The notes below the pieces were generated by a model that saw only the letters and a list, made by a program, of their open reading frames with translations, was not told where the DNA came from and searched no databases. A stretch of DNA of 64,000 nucleotides from Alkalimarinus coralli (lineage in GTDB: Bacteria > Pseudomonadota > Gammaproteobacteria > Pseudomonadales > Oleiphilaceae). Below, one piece after another: positions 6,900-15,691 of this stretch. The position numbers were made by a program, and so were the translations under genes. The stretch is taken from the NCBI RefSeq assembly GCF_023650515.1, contig NZ_CP096016.1, forward strand, positions 4,094,001 through 4,158,000, in the 5' to 3' direction. The stretch's first letter is position 1; every line of letters starts with the position of its first letter.

Positions 6900-7839
6900 A
6901 TATGTGTTCATCAAAGTGTTCGAGAGTAAGGGTAATCGTAGGCCTATATACTTTTATGTGCTTTAAGTTACTTTTGTATATGTGAGGGTATTGTAAGTAT
7001 GCTTCAAGCGCATATCTCTTAAAGAAGTCAGAACCAACAGAGTATCTGTCACCACAGGCGTTGAAGCGCACATTATATGCGCCATTGGCATCGACTAGCA
7101 TTTCGCCTTCTTTGCCGATTGAAATGGTAATTGGCGACTCAAACTTGGGGTGATCAATGACTCTGGGGGTAAATGACTCTACTGGTGTAGATATATAACA
7201 GTGTCCATTGATTACTTTGAAATCGAAAGGTCTATGTTTGTTGATAGCACTTGTATAGGCCAAGTCACCCTTTGTCAGTGTAACTATTTTTTCTGGATAT
7301 TTGCGTGGGCGAGCAATAATATCAAAAAACATTGAGTCTATCCCATTCGTCACATACGTAACCTCCTGCTCATCCAGCGAATAATCAAACGGCGTATATT
7401 CAATCGTATCATCTCCCAACAGATGGTTAAGCTCCATTTCAAGCTGAGGGCTGGGTTTTAAGGTAAAAACATAGTTGGGGGCATGGCCGAAAGGAATGGT
7501 GATCAGGTAGCCGGTAAAATAGAGAATAAAGGGGCCGGTGCCTAGCATAGCCCCCATTACTCGATACCGTTTGTTTTGATAATCAGGAACGGTTCGCCCT
7601 TTTGACTGAGTGTATTTGTAGCCAATATAACTGGCGAGCATGGCCAAGAAAAAGGTGATGAGGGTAAAGTAAGTACCCAAAAATAGCCCTGTTCTATAGC
7701 TGATAGGCCCTGAATGATGAGCAAAAGACATGGGCACCGGGATCATCACCAGTGAGAACCAAAACAGCCAATAGAGTGCCCAGTGAGGGAAGACAAAGTC
7801 CATCCCAAACCATGTTTTTAGAATATGGTGTGGCTTCAT
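6889..7839 (-). CDS. M3, intact polymorphic three-helix membrane protein with periplasmic domain
   Basis: 316 aa, start MKPHHILKTW chosen because AAGGACG lies 8 bases before it and the same start is used in the other copies (a longer frame to 7893 overlaps the upstream gene). Predicted helices are at about 21-36, 51-75 and 101-117. The loop between helices 2 and 3 is rich in Lys/Arg, so it should be cytoplasmic, placing residues 118-316 in the periplasm. Cys214 and Cys262 are conserved in all three copies and could form a disulfide. Residues 1-165 are conserved between copies and 166-316 are diverged. This is the uninterrupted copy and shows the IS target. It lies 43 bp downstream of the 563-aa gene on the same strand, probably cotranscribed. 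An immunity or receptor role is possible; no family was recognised. Confidence 0.75.
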   Translation of the reverse strand: MKPHHILKTWFGMDFVFPHWALYWLFWFSLVMIPVPMSFAHHSGPISYRTGLFLGTYFTLITFFLAMLASYIGYKYTQSKGRTVPDYQNKRYRVMGAMLGTGPFILYFTGYLITIPFGHAPNYVFTLKPSPQLEMELNHLLGDDTIEYTPFDYSLDEQEVTYVTNGIDSMFFDIIARPRKYPEKIVTLTKGDLAYTSAINKHRPFDFKVINGHCYISTPVESFTPRVIDHPKFESPITISIGKEGEMLVDANGAYNVRFNACGDRYSVGSDFFKRYALEAYLQYPHIYKSNLKHIKVYRPTITLTLEHFDEHISNF

Positions 7840-7882
7840 ATCGTACGTCCTTGTTGATATAGCTGAGTTGCTCAAATCGTTT

Positions 7883-9574
7883 TTAATTCCCATGTATCTG
7901 TTTAAGCTTCTGTTGAGTTATTGGTCCCGGATCTCCATCAACCGCTAACTGATGCCGTTGCTGGAACTGCCTGACAGCCCCAAGCATTTTTGGCCCTGAG
8001 ATTCCGTCAACAGGGCCGGCACTATGGTTGAGGTTGTTTAATCGGGCCTGAATGCCTTCTGTGGAGTTGATATCAGCAAGCTGCTCTAGCTTAATGGGTA
8101 TTTTGTGACTGGGTACTTCTGACTCATTGTCGCACCAGACGCGCAGCTCCCCTTCTGTCGCCTGATATGGCATTGGGTGGCTGATAGTGCCATCTGGCGA
8201 TACGACACCCTCTACTATGTTATCACCGGCTATGAGCTGATAGCGCTTTCCTGCTAACACTTTGTGGGTGGCGTCATGCAGTTTAAGGTTGAGTTGATTT
8301 GGTTGCGGCTCTAAATAGATGGCTGCGATTCTGTTTGGGTTATCCCCTCTCGCACCCTGGCTGCCTGGGCTGATGTTCATCGCGCTCTCCAGTGAACTGA
8401 TTGAAGCACTGGCAGCGTCAAAGTGCTGCTGTGCCGAGTACTGTTGTATCGCATCGAGTGAGGTGGTGTTTGCTATGAGGTTTTTGGTGTCTGATTCAAG
8501 CGCCTGAATCCGATGCCAGGGCCACTGTGTTTTGCTATATGCGATTCGTAAGCCGTTGCGCCCTAGTTGAAACTCATTCTGTATTTTGTATGGTATCCAG
8601 ATATTGTTCAGCCAACGGCCCTCTGCTTTGCGGAGAGCCGATGCTTTTTGTGAGTCAAAACGAATTTGATTTCTATACCACTCAACTCGGCAATCACACA
8701 TAGCGCTATTTGGTAGAACTTCTAACTCCCGCCACAGTGTGCCCTTCCAAAATAAATAGAGCCAGCCATTGCTAAGGGGGGCTGTCTTGCTGGTTGAGTT
8801 ATGGCTGGTTTCAATATGTATTGGCTTAATAGGGATGATCACATTATCGTGCTCAGGCTTTGAACGATCACCCTTGCTTGGTGCTATGTTGTCAATAAGA
8901 GGCAGTAGCATCGGTGACGCGCCGTTCTTCATGTTGATCGCGAGTGAGACTTTCCGGTGTTGCTGTGAAATATTTCGAAATCTCACCTCACTGCGGTGCA
9001 TAAGTGCTCTGTCGTTAGTAGCAAATTGCTGAGCTGCTTGCTCGGCCTCTGTTTTGTGAAGGTAAAGGTGTTGATCTCTGGGAAGGTTTTGGCCTGCCAC
9101 TTCAACGGCAACCTGGTAATTGAGCGTCGGCTTCTGCGTGAGTGGCGATTGTGCTGACGAGTGATGTTTAATTTTAGGTGTAAGCCGAGCCTGGTTATTG
9201 CTGGTTTGTTGGCCTGCTATTGAGGTGCTTTCTGTTATATCCTCTTTTGAAATGCTGGCCGACCTAAGTCTGCTGCCAGAAGAGTGCAGCGAGTCCTCAG
9301 TTTGTTGGTCTGGCTGGACGGCGATTAGCTCCCCTGCTTCAAGCTGTTGCACAATATCGCTGACTTGCTGTTGAAAAAAAGTGCCGGAAGAGAGCTGGTA
9401 AGCTGCACCGGGGTTGTAGTGTAGTAACTGTTCTACAAATTGTTGGCAGCTTTGGAACCCATTGAGCAGGTTTGATGAGCTAGAGAAATCAAGACGCTTA
9501 CCGATTCGGCTTAAATCAAAACCTGCCGGATAAATGTCATATATCATTCCTTGAATAATGAAGCGTGTTTTCAT
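7883..9574 (-). CDS. 563-aa protein with C-terminal peptidoglycan-binding domain, possibly type VI secretion associated
   Basis: An AGGAGG site just before the ATG fixes the start. The N-terminus (MKTRFIIQGMIYDIYPAGFD) is followed by a Ser/Gln-rich linker (about 70-150). A central region carries NGWLYLFWKGTLWREL, reminiscent of the 'GYLYVF...' segment in VasX-type N-terminal domains. Next come a beta-rich segment (LKLHDATHKVLAGKRYQLIAG, of the kind seen in VgrG-linked proteins) and a typical PG_binding_1 domain at about 500-563 (LNNLNHSAGPVDGISGPKM, FQQRHQLAVDGDPG). There is no signal peptide, which fits a secreted or adaptor protein that does not use Sec. It heads the operon containing M3. 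The domain at the end is clear; the link to type VI secretion is inference. Confidence 0.6.
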   Translation of the reverse strand: MKTRFIIQGMIYDIYPAGFDLSRIGKRLDFSSSSNLLNGFQSCQQFVEQLLHYNPGAAYQLSSGTFFQQQVSDIVQQLEAGELIAVQPDQQTEDSLHSSGSRLRSASISKEDITESTSIAGQQTSNNQARLTPKIKHHSSAQSPLTQKPTLNYQVAVEVAGQNLPRDQHLYLHKTEAEQAAQQFATNDRALMHRSEVRFRNISQQHRKVSLAINMKNGASPMLLPLIDNIAPSKGDRSKPEHDNVIIPIKPIHIETSHNSTSKTAPLSNGWLYLFWKGTLWRELEVLPNSAMCDCRVEWYRNQIRFDSQKASALRKAEGRWLNNIWIPYKIQNEFQLGRNGLRIAYSKTQWPWHRIQALESDTKNLIANTTSLDAIQQYSAQQHFDAASASISSLESAMNISPGSQGARGDNPNRIAAIYLEPQPNQLNLKLHDATHKVLAGKRYQLIAGDNIVEGVVSPDGTISHPMPYQATEGELRVWCDNESEVPSHKIPIKLEQLADINSTEGIQARLNNLNHSAGPVDGISGPKMLGAVRQFQQRHQLAVDGDPGPITQQKLKQIHGN

Positions 9575-9623
9575 GGACGGCCTCCTGCCGAACGGGTAAT
9601 TTTACTTTTTTGCTCACGATAAG

Positions 9624-9637
9624 CGTAACGCGTTACG
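9624..9637. promoter_or_regulatory. 14-bp perfect palindrome upstream of the 563-aa gene
   Basis: cgtaacgcgttacg is its own reverse complement and lies 50 bp upstream of the start of the 563-aa gene. It could be an operator for that gene or for a transcript running the other way. No regulator is identified. Confidence 0.35.
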
Positions 9638-9689
9638 GGTATTACGTACTCATTTACCGGCTTCCGCGTACAGACGTCATCCTGACTCT

Positions 9690-9837
9690 GCCTGATAATA
9701 ACACCATGTCGAAGTAGCCAATAGGCGCTTTTTCATTTCTCCTTTCGAGTAGTCTTTAGGTTTGTTGGCTCGCAGCATTGTGAATCACAAACCAGATCAA
9801 CTCTCTTTAGGGGGGCTCCAATGCCCCCCCTTTTTTT
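9690..9837 (+). ncRNA. Candidate small RNA ending at an orphan terminator
   Basis: A strong intrinsic terminator (9810..9837) points to the right, but no + strand protein gene precedes it: the neighbours on both sides are on the minus strand. Just upstream, ggtttgt (9759-9765) and acaaacc (9787-9793) can form a second stem. A plausible -10 (gataat, about 9692) lies 100-150 bp upstream of the terminator. The 5' end is a guess. Confidence 0.3.
9810..9837 (+). terminator. Intrinsic terminator without an upstream protein gene
   Basis: ggggggc / gcccccc stem (9810-9816 and 9823-9829), loop tccaat, followed by a run of seven T. The opposite strand lacks a T tract, so it is not a good terminator for the exonuclease gene next to it. 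Confidence 0.75.
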
Positions 9838-9842
9838 ATCTG

Positions 9843-10340
9843 TTATTCAATATGTTGCAGCCGCTTCCATGTTTCTTGAAGAATCAGGGCATCATTGGCC
9901 GCTCGGTGAGTCACAATCTTCATCTCGTTGATAACTTCAAGTCGTACACTTTGCCACTGGTTAATTTGCTCACTGTTGAGCAACATTGAAATAGAGTCCA
10001 GGTGAAAAACAGGTTTGGCTTTTGCTGCTTTGAATAAGCGATGCATCCAAAAACTATCAAACGTCCAGGCATCACAAAAAATATCGCCGCTCAGCAGGTT
10101 GTTCATCTGGTTTACAACGTCTCTGACCTCGATCCCTTCTTCCAGCAGTTGTGCACGGCTAATGCCATGTATATTCTCGGCAGAGTCAGACCAGTCTTTC
10201 CAGAGCACGTGGGGTTTAATCAGCCAGCTATGAGTGGTGCTATCCGGAAGGCAGATACCTACTTCGATAGGGTAACTTGAAATCAAATCCAAACTGGATG
10301 CTTCAAAGTCGATAAAAATAGGTTGCAATGGAGAGTTCAT
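9843..10340 (-). CDS. DnaQ-like 3'-5' exonuclease (DEDDh)
   Basis: 165 aa, a compact exonuclease domain. The first motif is FIDFEASSL (catalytic Asp and Glu), the middle acidic motif is in DAWTFDSFW, and the last is HRAANDA (His and Asp of the DEDDh type). Such proteins remove nucleotides from the 3' end of DNA or RNA; this short stand-alone form resembles oligoribonuclease or RNase T-like members rather than the polymerase subunit. The substrate cannot be told. It stands alone, with the next gene upstream on the same strand 137 bp away. Confidence 0.8.
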   Translation of the reverse strand: MNSPLQPIFIDFEASSLDLISSYPIEVGICLPDSTTHSWLIKPHVLWKDWSDSAENIHGISRAQLLEEGIEVRDVVNQMNNLLSGDIFCDAWTFDSFWMHRLFKAAKAKPVFHLDSISMLLNSEQINQWQSVRLEVINEMKIVTHRAANDALILQETWKRLQHIE

Positions 10341-10477
10341 TTTCGAAGGGGAACTGTGCTCGTTTGATTGTTGTTTTAAAGTCGAAAGGGGCTGAAAGTC
10401 GCTATAGTAACGGTTTTGCTATTGCCCCTGCAATTTGTAATTGGGTATTTTATTACTCGTGCTATTCATTGCTGGCG

Positions 10478-11158
10478 TTATTCGCTGTCTGGATTTTGCA
10501 CCGAGACTTTTGACAGCGAGTTTGATGCCGGGCCGGTCAGTGGCGTATAGATTAGCTGGTTACCTGCGATTTCGGGAAAGTACACGATCATCTTGGAACC
10601 TGAATCATACTGCTTATGGTAAATAATGGTTAGTAGTCCGGGTCGCTCATCAGCCAGGTATTTAATCATCTCTCTGTGGCTATCTTGTGACAGGTCGATC
10701 AGAATTGCACTATCACTTGAGCTGAACCCCTCAGCACTGAATAGCAGTTGGGTCACATGGTTTCTAAACTTCTGAAAATCCGGGTTTTTCGGCTCTTCTG
10801 CAATTTCTTCTGCAGCGGTAATTGCCCAGGCCTCAGAGAGCGCTGAGTCTGAGATTTGAATTTCCTCAAACGAAGGTGCAATACCCGCCGAGGTCGTTGG
10901 CAGCCTTTCAATATCTTCAACTGATGCTAGCGGATTTGCGTCGATTATGGAGGTCTCCCCCGTATTTATGCCTAACAGAGTCCAAGGTACTATGCTGGCT
11001 AGCAGTAGCGCGCCTGCAAAAGGACGAATAGATGATTTTTCTGCAACTTTTGCAGGTTGGGGTTTCATTAACTGATAGCTGGCGATGAGTGATAAGCAGG
11101 CTGCAGCAATGCAAACAATCGTCACAGTGATTGATAATATAGTCGCGTCTGAAGACAT
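10478..11158 (-). CDS. Hypothetical membrane-anchored protein
   Basis: 226 aa with two N-terminal hydrophobic segments, at about 7-29 and 46-64, and a soluble acidic C-terminal part (about 75-226) with no recognised domain (landmark LLFSAEGFSSSDSAILIDLSQ). A GGGGGAAGA-type ribosome-binding site precedes the ATG. The following exonuclease gene is on the same strand but 137 bp away, so joint transcription is uncertain. Upstream it is divergent from the hybrid kinase. The function is unknown. Confidence 0.6.
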   Translation of the reverse strand: MSSDATILSITVTIVCIAAACLSLIASYQLMKPQPAKVAEKSSIRPFAGALLLASIVPWTLLGINTGETSIIDANPLASVEDIERLPTTSAGIAPSFEEIQISDSALSEAWAITAAEEIAEEPKNPDFQKFRNHVTQLLFSAEGFSSSDSAILIDLSQDSHREMIKYLADERPGLLTIIYHKQYDSGSKMIVYFPEIAGNQLIYTPLTGPASNSLSKVSVQNPDSE

Positions 11159-11515
11159 ATCTTCCCCCTAAGGAATACAGAATCAACGTTCACAAGTACG
11201 CTTTATTTAAATGTGAGGCTGGGCGGCGGTGTTCTTGAAAGCGTATAGCATTAATCATAGTGGTAGCAGATTATAGTTATAGCAGATTCGTGTAATATCC
11301 GTTGGGCTTTTTGTATTAAATGAGGTTCTGGTCACTTTTATAATAGTGGCTTGATGTAAGGTTGATAGGCCGTGATTGCTTTAGAACGCCTCTGTTTAAA
11401 GTAACTGCGGGTGCTTAAAGCAAATTGCTGGCGTGCCAGTGATAAGTATTAAAACCTGAATATATGCGTTTGGCTTAATGTAGTATGCTATATGGCGTAT
11501 CTTAAAGGGAGCATT
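11159..11515. other. Divergent intergenic region, 357 bp
   Basis: Lies between the 5' ends of the membrane protein gene (left) and the hybrid kinase gene (right), so it must hold both promoters. It is AT-rich. A short direct repeat tagcagatt occurs twice near 11266-11287. No RNA gene or clear operator was seen. Confidence 0.5.
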
Positions 11516-14164
11516 ATGATCTTAGCTAACCCGCTGAAGTGGGGCGCCGAAGGGTTACCGGGGCCACTGGCTTCGCGCATTCGCCTGTGTAACAAGTCGG
11601 CGCTGTTTCTGCTCATCTGCTCAGCGCTCTGCTCTTCACTTATCTGGTCGGTTCACAGCGCCGGGGTCGCTGTGATCTTTGCGATAGAGTCTGCGTTATT
11701 TCTACTGGCATTGTTAGCTAATTTCTTTTCCTGGTTTACTGTAGCCCGATTACTCTTTCTGGCCGTTTTGAGCGGCTCGACTTATGTTCTTTCAAGCTTG
11801 CTTGGGCAAGCATCTTATGTATTTTTATTTTATTTTGCAGGTATTGCCGGGCCATTCGCACTGTTTTTGCCACAGGAGCGGTGGCAGCAATTACTGAGTG
11901 TTGTGATTGCAACGGGGTTAGCGGTGCTTGACCTGATGGCCCAGTATCACATTTTTACTGAGTACACCTTTCAGCAAGGGTCTGTGTCTATTATTCGGTT
12001 TTTTGCGATCCCCTGTGCTTTTGTGGCAACATTTTTAATGGTTCTGAGTTTAATCAGGGAGAACCAGAGAGCCGAGCAGCAAGCGCTGCACAACCAGCGG
12101 AAACTGGAAACCATCGTGACGTCACTGAATGAAGTGGTTTACGAGATCGATGAAAACTACCGAATAATGGATGCTTGGGGCAGCGATGATAGCCTGCTAC
12201 CGACTGCAGAAAAAGCGACAGGCGACCTTTCCATACAGAGTGTTTTACCACCAGCGCTCTATTTGCGATTTAAAGAGATGATTGATGAGGCCTTGTTTGT
12301 CGGCGTTACCAGTCAGCTAGCGTACTTTTCACCGGCCAATGAGCGCTGGTATCAGGCTAGAGTTGTGCCTATTGAGCGTACTGCAACCTCTCATGCATAT
12401 CGGTCAACAAGCCATCAGGCGGCACTTTCTCGCTTGGCCCACTTAGATAAGCGGGTGTCTCTTTCGTTATTTGATATCACTGCCGAGAAGGAAGCAGAGT
12501 ACAGAGTCCAGCTGAGTGAGCGGCGTTTTCGCAGTATGGCCGAAAATGTCCCCGGCGTTATAGTTGAATGGTGCATTAACGCCTCCACACACCAGTGGTG
12601 GTTTAATTATGTCAGCCCTCAGGTGACATCGCTGATTGGTTTGTCTGCCGCCGAATGCCAGGACAACAGTGACAGTCTGCTTGAGTTGATTGTTGAGGAA
12701 GATAAAGCCGCTTTTTTTAAAAGCTATATGGACTCTGTTGGCAGTGATGGGGGGTGGAAGTTTTCATTTAGGGTTAAGCTGCCGGAAGGTGATATTAAGT
12801 GGATTACAGGTGTCTTTACACCCATTGAGCAGCGTGGAGAACTGAATATTTACCACGGCATCATTATGGATGTGACCACAGAACACGCCTACCAGGACGC
12901 CCTGCTGGCAGCCAAAGAGATGGCAGAGATGGCAACGGAGGAGAAGTCTAATTTTTTATCTGTCATGAGTCATGAAATACGGACGCCATTGAACGCGGTC
13001 ATCGGGTTGTCTGACCTGCTGCTACAAGAGTCCCCCAGAGCCGATCAGCAAACCAATTTAAGCACATTGAAGTTTTCAGCGGAAAGCCTGCTTGCACTGA
13101 TCAACGATATTCTTGATTTCAGCAAAATTGAAGCAGGGAGAATATCTCTTGAGAAAGTTCCTTTTGATCTTAGGGATATGTCCCAAGGTGTTATGTCATC
13201 AATGGCTTATCAGGCAGAAGACAAAGGCATTCAGTTGCGTTGTCATATCGATGAACGGTTGCCCGAATGTTTAATCGGGGATCCGACACGAATTTCCCAA
13301 ATATTGAATAACCTTGTCTCTAACGCGGTCAAATTTACCAAGCAAGGGCATGTAGAGCTTAGCATTGAAGTTATTCGTACCGCAGCTGAAAACGTAACAC
13401 TGCGGTTTAGTATCGCAGATACCGGCATTGGTATTATGCCCGACAAGCAACAGAAAATTTTCCGCTTTTTTAGCCAGGCTGATAACTCCGTGACACGGGA
13501 GTTCGGAGGCACAGGTTTAGGACTTTCCATTACCCGAAGTCTGCTCTCTTTTTACGATAGTGAAGTAAAGCTGACCAGCGAAGCAGGTCATGGTTCGACC
13601 TTCCAGTTTGAATTGACATTGCCAGTCGGCAAGCTAGGTAACCGAATACGCACTGTATCAACTGAAGCAGATTTGGCAGGTGATCTAAATGGATTACGCG
13701 TCTTGTTAGTTGATGATAATAAAGTGAATATTCTGGTCGCTATGAAACTGTTGTCGCGCTGGGGGGCGGATGCAGATATGGCTGAGGATGGAGAAAGCGC
13801 ACTTCAGATGGTGCAGCAATCTTCTTATGACGTGATATTGATGGATATTCAAATGCCTGGAATGGACGGCTATGAGACGACCCAGGCCATACGCGGGATT
13901 CCCGGCGATCAATACAGCCGTATTCCAATTATTGCCTTGACCGCTACTGTCGTTGATGAAGTTCATCGTCGAGCAAATGAAGTAGGGTTGGACGCGGTGT
14001 TACCAAAGCCGATACGCCCGGCAGAGCTGAGAAAGAAAATGGCGGTTTATGCTCATAAGCGCCAGGAAGCAAGCGCCGCAGTTACACACAATAAGGTACC
14101 CAATTCCGATTTGTGTGACTCAGAAAGCACGTCAAATAGCCCTTCATCTAGTATTATCGAGTAA
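11516..14164 (+). CDS. Hybrid sensor histidine kinase/response regulator with two PAS domains
   Basis: 882 aa from the ATG at 11516, chosen because AAAGGGAG sits 5 bases before it (a frame-matched ATG 24 bp earlier has no such site). Order: five to six hydrophobic helices (about 20-190), a PAS-like region (200-320), a second PAS/PAC (about 330-455, [17 protein letters not shown]), HisKA with the phospho-His in [16 protein letters not shown], HATPase ([26 protein letters not shown]), and a receiver with the acceptor Asp in [14 protein letters not shown] near residue 780 and Lys in LPKPIRP. There is no Hpt domain, so phosphate must pass to a separate Hpt protein. The signal is unknown. Confidence 0.9.
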   Translation: MILANPLKWGAEGLPGPLASRIRLCNKSALFLLICSALCSSLIWSVHSAGVAVIFAIESALFLLALLANFFSWFTVARLLFLAVLSGSTYVLSSLLGQASYVFLFYFAGIAGPFALFLPQERWQQLLSVVIATGLAVLDLMAQYHIFTEYTFQQGSVSIIRFFAIPCAFVATFLMVLSLIRENQRAEQQALHNQRKLETIVTSLNEVVYEIDENYRIMDAWGSDDSLLPTAEKATGDLSIQSVLPPALYLRFKEMIDEALFVGVTSQLAYFSPANERWYQARVVPIERTATSHAYRSTSHQAALSRLAHLDKRVSLSLFDITAEKEAEYRVQLSERRFRSMAENVPGVIVEWCINASTHQWWFNYVSPQVTSLIGLSAAECQDNSDSLLELIVEEDKAAFFKSYMDSVGSDGGWKFSFRVKLPEGDIKWITGVFTPIEQRGELNIYHGIIMDVTTEHAYQDALLAAKEMAEMATEEKSNFLSVMSHEIRTPLNAVIGLSDLLLQESPRADQQTNLSTLKFSAESLLALINDILDFSKIEAGRISLEKVPFDLRDMSQGVMSSMAYQAEDKGIQLRCHIDERLPECLIGDPTRISQILNNLVSNAVKFTKQGHVELSIEVIRTAAENVTLRFSIADTGIGIMPDKQQKIFRFFSQADNSVTREFGGTGLGLSITRSLLSFYDSEVKLTSEAGHGSTFQFELTLPVGKLGNRIRTVSTEADLAGDLNGLRVLLVDDNKVNILVAMKLLSRWGADADMAEDGESALQMVQQSSYDVILMDIQMPGMDGYETTQAIRGIPGDQYSRIPIIALTATVVDEVHRRANEVGLDAVLPKPIRPAELRKKMAVYAHKRQEASAAVTHNKVPNSDLCDSESTSNSPSSSIIE

Positions 14165-14247
14165 TAAACTTCCCCCTGGCAGCGAGCAGTCGTACAATAG
14201 CGGACTTTGAACTCACAACTGAAAAGCGATGCCTAAGCTGGGAAACT

Positions 14248-14910
14248 ATGTCTGAAAAAGTCGTGGTGATTTATTCGGGGGGGATGGACTCCTTTACCTT
14301 GTTGCACAAGGCGATTAAGGAAGGAAAACAAGTCTATGCGTTGTCATTTAACTATGGCCAGCGTCACTCAAAAGAGCTTCATTATGCGCAAAAGGTGTGT
14401 GATGAGTTAGCGATCCCGCATAAAATTGTTGATATCACCGCGATTAACCAATTGTTGTTAGGGTCATCCTTAACCGATGATATTGAAATTCCTGAAGGCC
14501 ACTACGAAGAAGAGAGCATGAAATCGACGGTTGTGCCCAACCGAAATATGATCATGCTCTCACTGGCGATTGGTTATGCAGTATCGATTCATGCTGTGGC
14601 GGTCTACTATGGCGCTCATGGTGGTGACCATGCCATTTACCCTGACTGTCGCCCGGAGTTTATCGAGAAAATGAATATGGTATCCCAGGTCGCCAACTAT
14701 GAGCCTGTTGATATTATTGCGCCCTTTTCTCACCAGAATAAAATCGATATCTTGCGCACTGGGCTGGCAATGGGGCTTGATTATGGCAAGACCTGGACCT
14801 GCTATAATGGCCGAGACCGGGCGTGTGGAAAGTGCGGTTCGTGCCAGGAACGGCTGGAAGCGTTTGCCAAAAACGGCATGACAGACCCACTCCCATACGA
14901 AACGGTCTAA
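14248..14910 (+). CDS. queC: 7-cyano-7-deazaguanine synthase QueC
   Basis: 220 aa. Converts 7-carboxy-7-deazaguanine to preQ0 using ATP and ammonia, a step in queuosine tRNA modification. The ATP pyrophosphatase P-loop is [13 protein letters not shown] at the N-terminus, and the zinc site C-x7-C-x2-C-x2-C is in [16 protein letters not shown] near residues 190-206. Length is normal for the family. queE follows 24 bp downstream, so the pair supplies two consecutive steps of one pathway. The 83-bp upstream gap shows no preQ1 riboswitch that I could recognise. Confidence 0.95.
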   Translation: MSEKVVVIYSGGMDSFTLLHKAIKEGKQVYALSFNYGQRHSKELHYAQKVCDELAIPHKIVDITAINQLLLGSSLTDDIEIPEGHYEEESMKSTVVPNRNMIMLSLAIGYAVSIHAVAVYYGAHGGDHAIYPDCRPEFIEKMNMVSQVANYEPVDIIAPFSHQNKIDILRTGLAMGLDYGKTWTCYNGRDRACGKCGSCQERLEAFAKNGMTDPLPYETV

Positions 14911-14934
14911 TTTAGACCTCCCCGAAGGAAAATC

Positions 14935-15627
14935 ATGCCTGCTACCAATACATATCGCGTTAAAGAGATGTTCTACAGCCTCCAGGGCGAAGGGGCTCAG
15001 TCCGGCAGGGCGGCTGTTTTCTGTCGTTTTAGCAAGTGTAATCTGTGGAATGGGCGCGAGCAGGATCGCGCAAAAGCCGTTTGTAATTTCTGTGATACTG
15101 ACTTTGTCGGTACTGACGGACAAAATGGCGGTACATTTGATTCTCCGCAGTCGTTAGCCGTCGCCATTGATGACATTTGGATGAGTGGGCAGCCGGAAAA
15201 ACAGTCACATTACAAGGCTAAGCCTTATGTGATATTTACTGGCGGTGAGCCACTGCTGCAGTTAAATGAGCGCTTGATAGACGAGATGCACCAGCTGGGG
15301 TTTGAGGTGGGAGTCGAAACCAATGGCACGCTGCCGGCACCAAAAGGCATCGATTGGTTATGTGTGAGCCCGAAGGCAGATGCAGCGGTGGTTATTGACC
15401 ACTGTGATGAAGTTAAGCTGGTGTACCCTCAACCTTTAGCCCCTCCAGAGAAGTTTACTGATCTTGATGCCCGGTTTTATTTTTTATCGCCAATGGCCGA
15501 CCCTCTGGTCATTGCCGGTCAAGATGAAAAGAAGGCCACCAATATGAGACTGGCAACAGAGTATTGTCTGGCGCACCCTCAGTGGCGGTTAACCTTGCAG
15601 ATGCACAAAATTCTGGGCATTGACTGA
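14935..15627 (+). CDS. queE: 7-carboxy-7-deazaguanine synthase QueE (radical SAM)
   Basis: 230 aa. Radical SAM enzyme that contracts the pterin ring to give 7-carboxy-7-deazaguanine, the substrate of QueC. The FeS cluster motif is C-x14-C-x2-C (from KCNLW to CNFCDTD) instead of the usual C-x3-C-x2-C, as known for a subgroup of QueE proteins with an insertion. GGEPLLQ binds SAM. The ATG has GAAGGAAA before it. It follows queC closely and is probably cotranscribed. Confidence 0.94.
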   Translation: MPATNTYRVKEMFYSLQGEGAQSGRAAVFCRFSKCNLWNGREQDRAKAVCNFCDTDFVGTDGQNGGTFDSPQSLAVAIDDIWMSGQPEKQSHYKAKPYVIFTGGEPLLQLNERLIDEMHQLGFEVGVETNGTLPAPKGIDWLCVSPKADAAVVIDHCDEVKLVYPQPLAPPEKFTDLDARFYFLSPMADPLVIAGQDEKKATNMRLATEYCLAHPQWRLTLQMHKILGID

Positions 15628-15635
15628 GTGTTGAC

Positions 15636-15658
15636 CAGGCCTATACGGATTAGGCCTG
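15636..15658. terminator. Stem-loop between convergent queE and the oxidoreductase gene
   Basis: Perfect 8-bp arms caggccta / taggcctg with a 7-base loop, just after queE. There is no T run on either side, so termination is plausible but not typical. Confidence 0.4.
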
Positions 15659-15691
15659 ATCATTCAGATCTGACCAGTTAAAATTGGTCGC

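Noticed and set aside
14165-14247. preQ1 riboswitch upstream of queC
   Set aside because: The 83-bp gap shows no recognisable aptamer. queC-queE in many gammaproteobacteria are not riboswitch controlled.
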